A stretch of DNA of 64,000 nt, from positions 41,883 through 105,882 of the forward strand of contig CAKRNO010000003.1 of assembly GCA_934371135.1 (NCBI GenBank). The letters run 5' to 3'. This document shows, one piece after another, positions 56,885 to 64,000 of the stretch (positions are counted from its first letter, which is position 1; each line of letters begins with the position of its first letter). Source of the stretch: an uncultured Eubacteriales bacterium (GTDB lineage Bacteria; Bacillota; Clostridia; Oscillospirales; CAG-272). The notes beneath the pieces are model-generated. The model had not been told where the DNA came from, made no database searches, and saw nothing but the letters and a program-made list of their open reading frames with translations. The position numbers were made by a program, and so were the translations under genes.

Positions 56885-58096
56885 ATGAAATACATTGCCA
56901 TTCTCGGGCTCGGCGTCGTCGGGCGCGGGACCGCCGACCTTTTCCGCGAGAACGCCGCAGGCATCGCCGGGCGCCTCGGGGAGGAGGTGCGTCTCAAATA
57001 TGCGCTCGATATCCGGGATATGCCCGACGACCCCTATGGCGACCTGATCGTGCATGACCTCGGCGTCATCACGGACGACCCGGAGATTTCGGTCGTGGCA
57101 GAGCTGATGGGCGGGCTCCACCCTGCGTATGAATACACGAAGGCGTGCCTCAACGCAGGGAAAAGCGTTGTGAGCTCCAACAAGGAGCTGGTCGCGACCT
57201 ACGGCGTCGAGCTCCTCGCACTCGCGCGGGAAAAAGGTGTGTATTACCTGTTTGAAGCATCGACGGGCGGGGCGATCCCCGTCATTTCACCGCTCGTGAC
57301 CGACCTTGCCGCCAACGAGGTGACAGGCATCGCCGGGATCCTCAACGGTACGACCAACTATATTCTCACGCGGATGTTCCGTGCGGGGGCGACCTTTGAG
57401 GGGGCGCTCACCGAGGCACAGCAGAAGGGGTACGCCGAGCGCAATCCTGCGGCGGACATCGAGGGGCTCGACGCCTGCCGGAAGATCTGCATCCTCGCTG
57501 CCGGGACGACCGGCATCCTGCCGGGCGCCGACCGCGTGCATACCGAGGGCATCACCGCCATCCGCCAGCGCGATGTCCGGACGGCGGAGGCAAACGGCTA
57601 TACCGTGCGTCTGCTCGGGCGCCTGGATATCTGCCCGTGCGGCACCTTTGTGCTGGTGGCACCTTTCCTCGTCCCCGTGTCCTGCCCGCTCTCTGCGGTG
57701 GAGGACGTCTTCAACGCCGTCCTCGTGCGGTGCAACTATGCGGGGGACGTCATGTTCTACGGGCGCGGCGCAGGCTCCCACCCGACCGCCTCCGCCGTCG
57801 CGGCGGATATTCTGTCCGTCTTCCGCGGGGATGCGAAACGGCAGACCTGGGCGGCGGGGGATGCGGGATATCCCACCGATTTCCGTCTTTTCCGCGCCCG
57901 GCACTATCTTGCCCTCGCGGGCATTGACCGCAACGCGGCGCGCGTGATGTGGTCGGATGCCGAAATCCTTGATGAGGGGGATGGCGAGCTGACGCTCCTG
58001 ACCCCCGAGATCTCCGAGCAGGAGCTCGCGGACGATATCGGGCGGCTCACACCCCTCGGTGCGCGCGTACAGGCACACCTGCGCGTGTTCGATTGA
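56885..58096 (+). CDS. hom: Homoserine dehydrogenase with shortened ACT-like tail
   Basis: A 403-residue enzyme reducing aspartate semialdehyde to homoserine for Thr/Met synthesis. The Rossmann motif is ILGLGVVGRGT at the N-terminus, then SSNKELVA, the NGTTNYIL loop and GRGAGSHPTASAV. Gram-positive Hom proteins usually end in a full ACT domain (~430 residues); here the last ~70 residues look like an ACT region lacking the usual ligand-binding PGV segment. The ATG follows GGGGAG. Single-gene transcript with its own terminator. Confidence 0.93.
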   Translation: MKYIAILGLGVVGRGTADLFRENAAGIAGRLGEEVRLKYALDIRDMPDDPYGDLIVHDLGVITDDPEISVVAELMGGLHPAYEYTKACLNAGKSVVSSNKELVATYGVELLALAREKGVYYLFEASTGGAIPVISPLVTDLAANEVTGIAGILNGTTNYILTRMFRAGATFEGALTEAQQKGYAERNPAADIEGLDACRKICILAAGTTGILPGADRVHTEGITAIRQRDVRTAEANGYTVRLLGRLDICPCGTFVLVAPFLVPVSCPLSAVEDVFNAVLVRCNYAGDVMFYGRGAGSHPTASAVAADILSVFRGDAKRQTWAAGDAGYPTDFRLFRARHYLALAGIDRNAARVMWSDAEILDEGDGELTLLTPEISEQELADDIGRLTPLGARVQAHLRVFD

Positions 58097-58136
58097 CCCA
58101 CAGCCCCGGGGACCCGTTGAGGGGGCACAGCCATAC

Positions 58137-58181
58137 GCGGAGAACCGCTCCGTTCGGAGCGGCTCTCCGCTTTTCTTTTTT
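58137..58181 (+). terminator. Rho-independent terminator of hom
   Basis: A long GC stem (GCGGAGA.CCGCTC with GAGCGG.TCTCCGC, TTCG-type loop) followed by TTTTCTTTTTT. Confidence 0.88.
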
Positions 58182-58315
58182 CCGCGTTTGCAGGGGCTCT
58201 CCTTTTTTCGTCAAAGACCGCGACGTCCCCGCGCCCGGTGCCGGTCGAAAAACGTGCAGGACCACGGGCAAAACAAACGAAAAATGGATGATCTTGCAAC
58301 GATGCTTTCCCGCTC

Positions 58316-58344
58316 TTTACAACAAATCCAGTATATGGTATAGT
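58316..58344 (+). promoter_or_regulatory. Promoter of the Rhs gene
   Basis: TTTACA and TATAGT with a 17-bp spacer, giving a leader of ~155 bases. The rest of 58182-58503 holds no supported gene. Confidence 0.7.
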
Positions 58345-58503
58345 AAAAGCAGAACCTGTTTTGCGCGCTTATGGAATGCTTGAAATATGGTACGACCTGT
58401 TAAAGGGAGACAGTGCGACCGAACATTGCAAGCGGGGAGAATGGGGGCGAGCATGATGTCAGCCGGAACGGATGACAAACGATCAGCGGGAAAGGAGAAT
58501 ACT

Positions 58504-61500
58504 ATGTCAACCTATGTAAAGAACTATTCACTCGGAGAAGCAACTCTCGACGCTCCCTACATTTTTTATAAGCACATTCTCGGCTTGACTGCTTTCGGCG
58601 GGGAACGAGGAACGACAAATCTGTCCATTGCATTCAACTCCCGTTATAATGCCGACTCCGGCAGCTCTCCTTACAGCAACCAGAATTATTTCTCGTTCAT
58701 TCCCGGAATGAAAATAACACTGCAAAAGAAGGTGCTTGCACCGGGTGAAAACAGCAGCGGATATCAGCTGATCCAGGAGGATGGCTCCATCGTTACATTC
58801 TACGGTGAATCTCTTTTGCTGGCAGATGACGAAAGCGGCAGAGAGCTTTACGTCGAGAGCAACTCGATGCGCATCGTGGACGGTGATATCATAGAAGAAT
58901 ACGATACGGCAGGGAATATTACTGCCGTCCGGCAACGGACAGGCACAACCACCCAAAAGACAGTTCTGACATACTCCTATACAGACGGAAAACTGGTGAC
59001 CGTGACCGACTGTATCGCACGGAAAATCGTCCTCGACTACGATGCATCCGGTCATGTGAGCTCCATTTCCGTAAAGACTCCCCAAGATACAGTCGCATGG
59101 ACAATGCAGATCGTTTACGCCGCCGCCATCACTACGCTTTGCCTGTGTACGGGCGTGGATATTGCGTACACCCGGACGACGACAGGGCTCCAGATCTGCT
59201 CGAAAGACCATGGGGCATCTGTGGAGTACGAAAAGATCGAATGTATCCGTTCGGTCAATACGATCATCAAGAAATGGTACGGCAGCAGACTGGCACAATG
59301 CGACACCTACACCTTCCTGCATTATGATGATGAGAACAGGGCTGACCTGATAGAAAAGAAAAACCTGCATGGCGTGCGGACCCGGTACCAGTATCAGGAC
59401 GCGATGCCGGAATATGCCTATGAGGCGGACGGCACCGAAAGCGATGAGAACGATATGTTCTACCAGGTCACCGCGACGGATACAACGATACTCTACGATG
59501 CATTCAAGTGCGATGTCGGCATCTTCAGGGCATCGCTAGCAGAGGGGCGGTTAAGGCAGGAACGCGCCTTGAGACGGTATCTCACCACCGGGCAAGGGAT
59601 GTCGCAGTATCATTTTGAATGTCCGGACGTGACAGCAAATCAGCAGCAGTGGTACACGGTGTCCGGTTGGTTCAGGTCAAGCATGGATATGACGCTTGCC
59701 GTCTACACCTCCGTCGGGAAAAAGCTCTTTGAATTTACGCTGCGCTCGGGAGATAGTGCGCATTGGCGGTTCTTCTGCTATGATTTCAGCATGACGGATA
59801 CGGTGGGCGGTACCGTTACGCTGACGGTCAAAAACAGTGAAGCGCTGCCTATAGATGCGATGTTCGGAGATATCCGCATCACGCCCCCTGACAGCAATCT
59901 GCTCTTGACCCGCAGTGTGTTGGTGCGTAAAAACGGCATCACCACCGGCCCCGAAAAAATCGATCTCAACCTGGTGACCGACGTGAAGTATGTCAGGGAC
60001 GGTTCGGAACAGATCAAAGAATACTGCCGGGTGACGTTCCGCGATATTGACAAGAGGTTTTATAAGCAGGCGACGGACAGCAGCAGCCAATACCTGTTCC
60101 TCGAATATTGCACCGAAGTCATCGACGGCTGCACCAATGTGCAGGTCGGGGTCTTCGACGGGACGCAAACGCTTTTCTATCCCGTGGATAACTACTATGT
60201 AGGGACAGAGCGTACCGACGGGCACACCACCGTCACCAAATATGTCATATACAGACAGACCGGAGATACATTCCGGGAAGTACATACGGTGATCAGCCGC
60301 GGCTCATCCTCCAGGGAACGGGTCGAAAAGTACAATTTCAACGCGCAGCCGTTGTCTGTCAGCGACACGGATTGTCTCACTGAATATACGCGGGACGCCA
60401 ATGGAAATGTCACGCAGCAGAGCATGACGAGCCAGCAGACGAGCATGGTGGAATCGTTCGCATATAGCGAAAACGGGGATGCTCTCGTCTCGCATACCGC
60501 CACGACCGGGGATACGGAAACATACCTGTGCGATCCGTTCTGGGGGAACAGAACGAGGGTGACGGCACCGGACGGATCGCAGACGGATGCGGAATACGAT
60601 ACCATCATGGCAGTACCGACCCAATACACGTTTACGGGTAACGGCAGCACGCAGGAGACAGGACTCTCGTATAACGACGGCGCCATGTCCGGCATCCGGA
60701 GGGATGAGCTGCAATACGCCTTCACGCACGAAAACGGTCGGATGACGGGTGTCACATGGGGGTCGCCCGAGGAGATGTCCACACTTCTGAATTGCAGTTA
60801 TAATGAGGAAAACATGACGAAGACGGTAGCTTATTCTACCGGCGGAAGTAATGACAGCTTCATTTACGATAAATACGGGCGCCTGGTGGAGAAGCGGAAT
60901 GGAAACACGCGCCGGCTGTCACTGACCTACGATCTGGACGCAGGGGAGAAGGAGGAATCCTGCACCGTTTCCGGGAAGAACAACGGCAGTGCTTATCTGC
61001 GTCTTATGCATGATGCGCAAACCGGGAAGAAAACGTATTACCAGTATTCCGGCGGGAGAGTTGTAAAGGCGAGTGTCTATACAGCCCTCAGTACAAGTAC
61101 CCTGCAGCAGACGGGTACCTTTACCTATGATGCTATGGGGCGGACAGCGACGACGGGGACGACCTATCAGGGGTTCTATATTGCGAGCAGCAAGATGACC
61201 TACGAGTATGTCCAGCCGGATACCGTCGCCGATGCCGATGACAGAATTTCCGGGACGAGCTTTGCCATTAACGGCGTGACCAAAGCCGAGGGCAGGCTCA
61301 CCTATGACGGCTTCCGGCGAGTGACCTCGATCCGCAGGATCTTTGACAATATGTCGCTCGAACGCACGGTTTCCTACCTGACGGTAAACGGTCATGCAAC
61401 GCCGTTGGTGGCATCCACAGCGGATACGACCACAGTCGCCGCGAATAACTGTACGACAGGATACACCTATGACGCCGCCGGTCGGGTCGCGAGTACCGTC

Positions 61501-63009
61501 GCGACAACCGGGAGCACTTCTCTCCATACAGATTACTTTTATGACAGTTTCGGTCGTCTTGTCAGGGAGAATGACGAGACGCTGAACGGCACATTTGTTT
61601 ACCGGTACGATTCGTACGGAAATGTGACAGAGGTGCGTCGATACGCTTATACGCCTGCGGGAGGAGACCTGCCGTCCGCCTATACCGTCACGGGCAACTA
61701 CGTTTACGGGGATTCTGCCAAAAAGGACCGGTTGACTTCCTATAACGGGAAAGCCATAACGTACATTGGCGGGTGCCTCTTGAAATACAACGGGAGGACA
61801 TACCGTTGGGAGGGGACCCAGTTAAAGGGCTACAGCAGCGGTTCGCCGGTTGACGGGACAGAGGTAGAATCATATCGGTATAACGCTTTGGGACAGCGGA
61901 CGGGGAAGGACTATACATTTACCCCGGGCAGAGTGCAACCGATTGACTATCTCGCATCCTCCAATACGACATATAGATACGATGAGAGTGGGCGGCTGGT
62001 GAACATCAGGATCTCGGAAACATACAAGATCAGCCCCTCTGAAACGTTCAATATGACCTTCCTCTACGACGTGACCGGCGTCTCCGGCTGTATCTATACA
62101 AGGGGAGGTACGACCGTGACCTATTATTTCGGTAAAAACATCTTTGGGGATATCACGGAGATCTATAACACAAGCGGGAATGTCGTCGCGGTATACCGTT
62201 ATGACGCATACGGGAACTGCTCGGTATCCGACATCGGCGGAACCAACAGCTTTGCCGAGAGGAATCCTTTCCGTTACCGGGGTTATATCTATGACAACGA
62301 TATCGGTTGGTATTTTCTGGGTTCCCGCTACTATTCCCCCGAGTTCAGGCGTTTTATTTCCCCGGATGCGGCGGACTATCTTGACCCCACGGACTCCGGT
62401 GGCGTGAACCTTTATGCCTATTGCCGGAACGACCCGGTGAACTATACCGACCCCACAGGGAACCTCCCGATCGCTGCAACTCTGGCAATCGGATTTTTGA
62501 TTGGTGCTTTTTCCGGTTTCGCATTTAGTGCCGGATCTCAGCTGGTGCAGAACGGCTGGGATTGGACGGGAGTAGACTGGGGGAAGGCTGTCAACAAAGC
62601 GCTCGTCGGTGGTGCCCTCGGCTTGGCGTTTGCTGCGGGAACCACTTTCCTGGGGCCGGTTCTCGCTGGGACTGCCGGAGCAAGTGTGGCAAAGGCATGG
62701 ATCGCATGGGGCGCCACGACGGCGTTCTCTGCGACCGCCGGAGCGGTTGGATATGTGATTGAAGAACGTATGAACGACAGAACGCCCCAGTTCAGTACTG
62801 CAATGATGCATGCCGGAATTGTGGCATTGGAGAGCACGATCAAGTTCGGTATAGGCGGGGCTGTGGGCAGTGTTGTCCCTGCTAATCAACCGAATGTCAA
62901 AATTCCTTTTAAGGACCGGTGCTTCAAGTTTGTAGTCGGGCAGGAGTTCAGTACGCCGTTCACATTCATTTTGGACCTGTTGCGCAACAATCTGTTTTGG
63001 GAGGATTAA
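58504..63009 (+). CDS. Rhs/YD-repeat protein, polymorphic-toxin-like
   Basis: 1501 residues. It starts MSTYVKNYSLGEATLDAPYI after AAAGGAG. The N-terminal ~350 residues are beta-rich with scattered RHS-like strands. A jelly-roll-like segment lies near 375-470 (TVSGWFRS...). YD repeats fill ~600-1250. The Rhs core reads RYRGYIYDNDIGWYFLGSRY, then YSPEFRRFISPD, and closes with VNYTDPTG near residue 1319. After the core come ~180 residues: a Gly/Ala-rich hydrophobic part and the tail FTFILDLLRNNLFWED. No signal peptide, LXG or PAAR domain is seen, so the export route is unknown. Base composition is clearly less GC-rich than the neighbours, suggesting transfer. The last ~180 residues are the candidate effector; a membrane-active toxin is inferred from their character and from the membrane-embedded neighbour. 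Confidence 0.88.
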   Translation: MSTYVKNYSLGEATLDAPYIFYKHILGLTAFGGERGTTNLSIAFNSRYNADSGSSPYSNQNYFSFIPGMKITLQKKVLAPGENSSGYQLIQEDGSIVTFYGESLLLADDESGRELYVESNSMRIVDGDIIEEYDTAGNITAVRQRTGTTTQKTVLTYSYTDGKLVTVTDCIARKIVLDYDASGHVSSISVKTPQDTVAWTMQIVYAAAITTLCLCTGVDIAYTRTTTGLQICSKDHGASVEYEKIECIRSVNTIIKKWYGSRLAQCDTYTFLHYDDENRADLIEKKNLHGVRTRYQYQDAMPEYAYEADGTESDENDMFYQVTATDTTILYDAFKCDVGIFRASLAEGRLRQERALRRYLTTGQGMSQYHFECPDVTANQQQWYTVSGWFRSSMDMTLAVYTSVGKKLFEFTLRSGDSAHWRFFCYDFSMTDTVGGTVTLTVKNSEALPIDAMFGDIRITPPDSNLLLTRSVLVRKNGITTGPEKIDLNLVTDVKYVRDGSEQIKEYCRVTFRDIDKRFYKQATDSSSQYLFLEYCTEVIDGCTNVQVGVFDGTQTLFYPVDNYYVGTERTDGHTTVTKYVIYRQTGDTFREVHTVISRGSSSRERVEKYNFNAQPLSVSDTDCLTEYTRDANGNVTQQSMTSQQTSMVESFAYSENGDALVSHTATTGDTETYLCDPFWGNRTRVTAPDGSQTDAEYDTIMAVPTQYTFTGNGSTQETGLSYNDGAMSGIRRDELQYAFTHENGRMTGVTWGSPEEMSTLLNCSYNEENMTKTVAYSTGGSNDSFIYDKYGRLVEKRNGNTRRLSLTYDLDAGEKEESCTVSGKNNGSAYLRLMHDAQTGKKTYYQYSGGRVVKASVYTALSTSTLQQTGTFTYDAMGRTATTGTTYQGFYIASSKMTYEYVQPDTVADADDRISGTSFAINGVTKAEGRLTYDGFRRVTSIRRIFDNMSLERTVSYLTVNGHATPLVASTADTTTVAANNCTTGYTYDAAGRVASTVATTGSTSLHTDYFYDSFGRLVRENDETLNGTFVYRYDSYGNVTEVRRYAYTPAGGDLPSAYTVTGNYVYGDSAKKDRLTSYNGKAITYIGGCLLKYNGRTYRWEGTQLKGYSSGSPVDGTEVESYRYNALGQRTGKDYTFTPGRVQPIDYLASSNTTYRYDESGRLVNIRISETYKISPSETFNMTFLYDVTGVSGCIYTRGGTTVTYYFGKNIFGDITEIYNTSGNVVAVYRYDAYGNCSVSDIGGTNSFAERNPFRYRGYIYDNDIGWYFLGSRYYSPEFRRFISPDAADYLDPTDSGGVNLYAYCRNDPVNYTDPTGNLPIAATLAIGFLIGAFSGFAFSAGSQLVQNGWDWTGVDWGKAVNKALVGGALGLAFAAGTTFLGPVLAGTAGASVAKAWIAWGATTAFSATAGAVGYVIEERMNDRTPQFSTAMMHAGIVALESTIKFGIGGAVGSVVPANQPNVKIPFKDRCFKFVVGQEFSTPFTFILDLLRNNLFWED

Positions 63010-63014
63010 AACTC

Positions 63015-63482
63015 ATGCAGATCAAACGGTGTTATCAGTATCTCTTTGGTTCAATAGCCATCTCATCTCTGACGCTGGCGTGTTTTGCATTCACTTGTAC
63101 TGCACTGTATTTTTGCAGAGAAACGAAAGCGGCAGTTATACCATGTTCGATAGTGATTGCAATGGAGATCTTGTGCGAGGTGCTGGAGATATTCGTCTGC
63201 AATGCCTTTGAGTACTGGGGTATGGATGAGACAACTGTGTATATCAAGCGGCTTTTCCGAAAGAAAGTCAGTATTCCCTTTGACAGGATTGAATCCGTTG
63301 AAGAAACGCTGATTCGGGAGCCTATCGATCCAATGCTTTTGTGGCTGCGTGCGTACATGATTCACGGAGACGGTAAAACGATATGCATTTGGATGACAAG
63401 CAAGAAGATTGCCATCCTGGAGGAGCGCCTGAAGCCATACATGAAAGAGAGCGTTCCACAAGCAGACGCCCCCCAAACGTAG
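63015..63482 (+). CDS. Two-helix membrane protein with PH-like domain, candidate Rhs immunity protein
   Basis: A 155-residue protein starting MQIKRCYQYLFGSIA. Two membrane helices (about 11-33 and 40-62) precede a ~75-residue cytoplasmic part (TTVYIKRLFRKKVSIPFDRI...) resembling bacterial PH domains. The ATG is five bases after the Rhs stop, with GGGAGG in the Rhs end, so the pair is coupled. Position, size and the downstream mosaic copy are those of an immunity gene; no known immunity family was recognised. Confidence 0.65.
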   Translation: MQIKRCYQYLFGSIAISSLTLACFAFTCTALYFCRETKAAVIPCSIVIAMEILCEVLEIFVCNAFEYWGMDETTVYIKRLFRKKVSIPFDRIESVEETLIREPIDPMLLWLRAYMIHGDGKTICIWMTSKKIAILEERLKPYMKESVPQADAPQT

Positions 63483-63564
63483 ACCGCGCAACGAAAGGGG
63501 CGCGCGGGTTCCCCGCGCGCCTGTATCAAAATTTTGCGTGGGTGTTCCGAGACGGGGGTAGACT

Positions 63565-63615
63565 TTCACGTTCATTTTGGACCTGCTGCGCAACAATCTG
63601 TTTTGGGAGGATTAA
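63565..63615 (+). pseudogene. Remnant of an Rhs C-terminal tail
   Basis: 17 codons including the stop encode FTFILDLLRNNLFWED, identical to the end of the intact Rhs protein, with three silent-type or near changes at DNA level. An in-frame TAG lies just upstream (63559-63561), so this is a detached fragment displaced 606 bases from its source. Confidence 0.85.
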
Positions 63616-63620
63616 AACTC

Positions 63621-64000
63621 ATGCAGATCAAACGGTGTTATCAGTATTTCTTTGGCTCAATGCTAACCTTTCTTTTGATGCTGGGGGGAATTGCAATGTA
63701 CACCACAGCTTTATATTTCAGCAGAGACAAGTTGATCTCAATCGTGGCATTGTCTATATTATTAGCGGTGACGATAGTAGGCGTATTTTTGCTGATATTT
63801 GTCTGCAATGCCTTTGAGTACTGGGGTATGGATGAGACAACTGTGTATATCAAGCGGCTTTTCCGAAAGAAAGTTAGCATTCCTTTTGATAAAATTGAAT
63901 ACGTCGAGGAAACGATGATTCAGGAGGCCATCGATATTGTTCTCATGTGGCTGCGTGCGTACATGATTCACGGAGACGGTAAAACGATATGCATCTGGAT
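63621..64000 (+). CDS. Second copy of the candidate immunity protein, 3' end cut by window edge
   Basis: 126 residues visible, open at the right edge. The first nine residues (MQIKRCYQY) and nearly all of the cytoplasmic part from IFVCNAFEYWGMDETTVYIK onward equal the first copy, whereas the two membrane helices are largely different (LTFLLMLGGIAMYTTALYFS... versus IAISSLTLACFAFTCTALYF...). The shared GGGAGGATTAAAACTC leader lies upstream. It has the form of an orphan immunity gene with its own specificity region. Confidence 0.8.
   Translation, partial: MQIKRCYQYFFGSMLTFLLMLGGIAMYTTALYFSRDKLISIVALSILLAVTIVGVFLLIFVCNAFEYWGMDETTVYIKRLFRKKVSIPFDKIEYVEETMIQEAIDIVLMWLRAYMIHGDGKTICIW

Overview
The window looks like a chromosome segment of a high-GC, anaerobic, fermentative member of the Clostridia, most like Oscillospirales or a neighbouring order. 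This is inferred from gene content: two [FeFe] hydrogenases, AdhE with Rex, BspA-type leucine-rich-repeat lipoproteins, the c-di-AMP receptor DarA, an ATP synthase c subunit of Na+ type, clostridial-type tRNA-Val genes, and strong AAGGAGG-like ribosome binding sites. No ribosomal RNA, transposase, integrase or CRISPR array is present. The GC-rich genes carry long open frames on their opposite strands; these were treated as shadows.

Layout. 1-3.5 kb: a cut-off methyltransferase, a YhaO/SbcD-like phosphoesterase that has lost its metal-binding histidines, an EamA transporter and two tRNA-Val genes. 3.8-11.8 kb: an XPD/DinG-type helicase, a divergent pair of transglutaminase-fold lipoproteins, and small unknowns. 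11.8-19.5 kb: a complete F-type ATP synthase operon (atpZ-I-B-E-F-H-A-G-D-C). Its c subunit has two carboxylates at the ion site and its epsilon subunit lacks the C-terminal helices. 19.6-26.8 kb (minus strand): zinc-ribbon protein, M3 oligopeptidase, paired short ChrA transporters, DarA, Lgt, a PatB-like lyase and a DUF3737 protein.

27.1-38.2 kb is a redox and hydrogen-metabolism region. On the minus strand, in order of transcription, are a LysR regulator, rex, adhE, an APH-fold kinase-like protein, two mini [2Fe-2S] thioredoxin-fold ferredoxins, a PAS-containing sensory-type [FeFe] hydrogenase, a PP2C/SpoIIE phosphatase and a second [FeFe] hydrogenase. A paralogue of the kinase-like gene is transcribed divergently from the LysR gene. 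The set suggests coupling of NADH disposal to ethanol with H2 sensing and H2 evolution, plus a phosphorylation/dephosphorylation step.

38.8-46.4 kb: an SGNH esterase with a heterodimeric ABC exporter, UppP, and a KDPG aldolase/KDG kinase pair. 46.4-47.5 kb is a non-coding repeat island. It holds three copies of a structured repeat whose first hairpin shows compensatory base changes, and four REP-like palindromes. 47.5-58.1 kb: a BspA-type lipoprotein, a dUTPase fused to Sel1 repeats, uvrA, uvrB, an M23 (SpoIIQ-like) peptidase and homoserine dehydrogenase.

58.5-64 kb is an accessory Rhs module, visibly less GC-rich than the rest. A 1501-residue Rhs protein is followed by a two-helix membrane protein and then by a second, mosaic copy of that gene preceded by a 16-codon remnant of the Rhs tail. 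This has the form of a polymorphic-toxin locus with an orphan immunity module, and it is the most distinctive accessory feature in the window.
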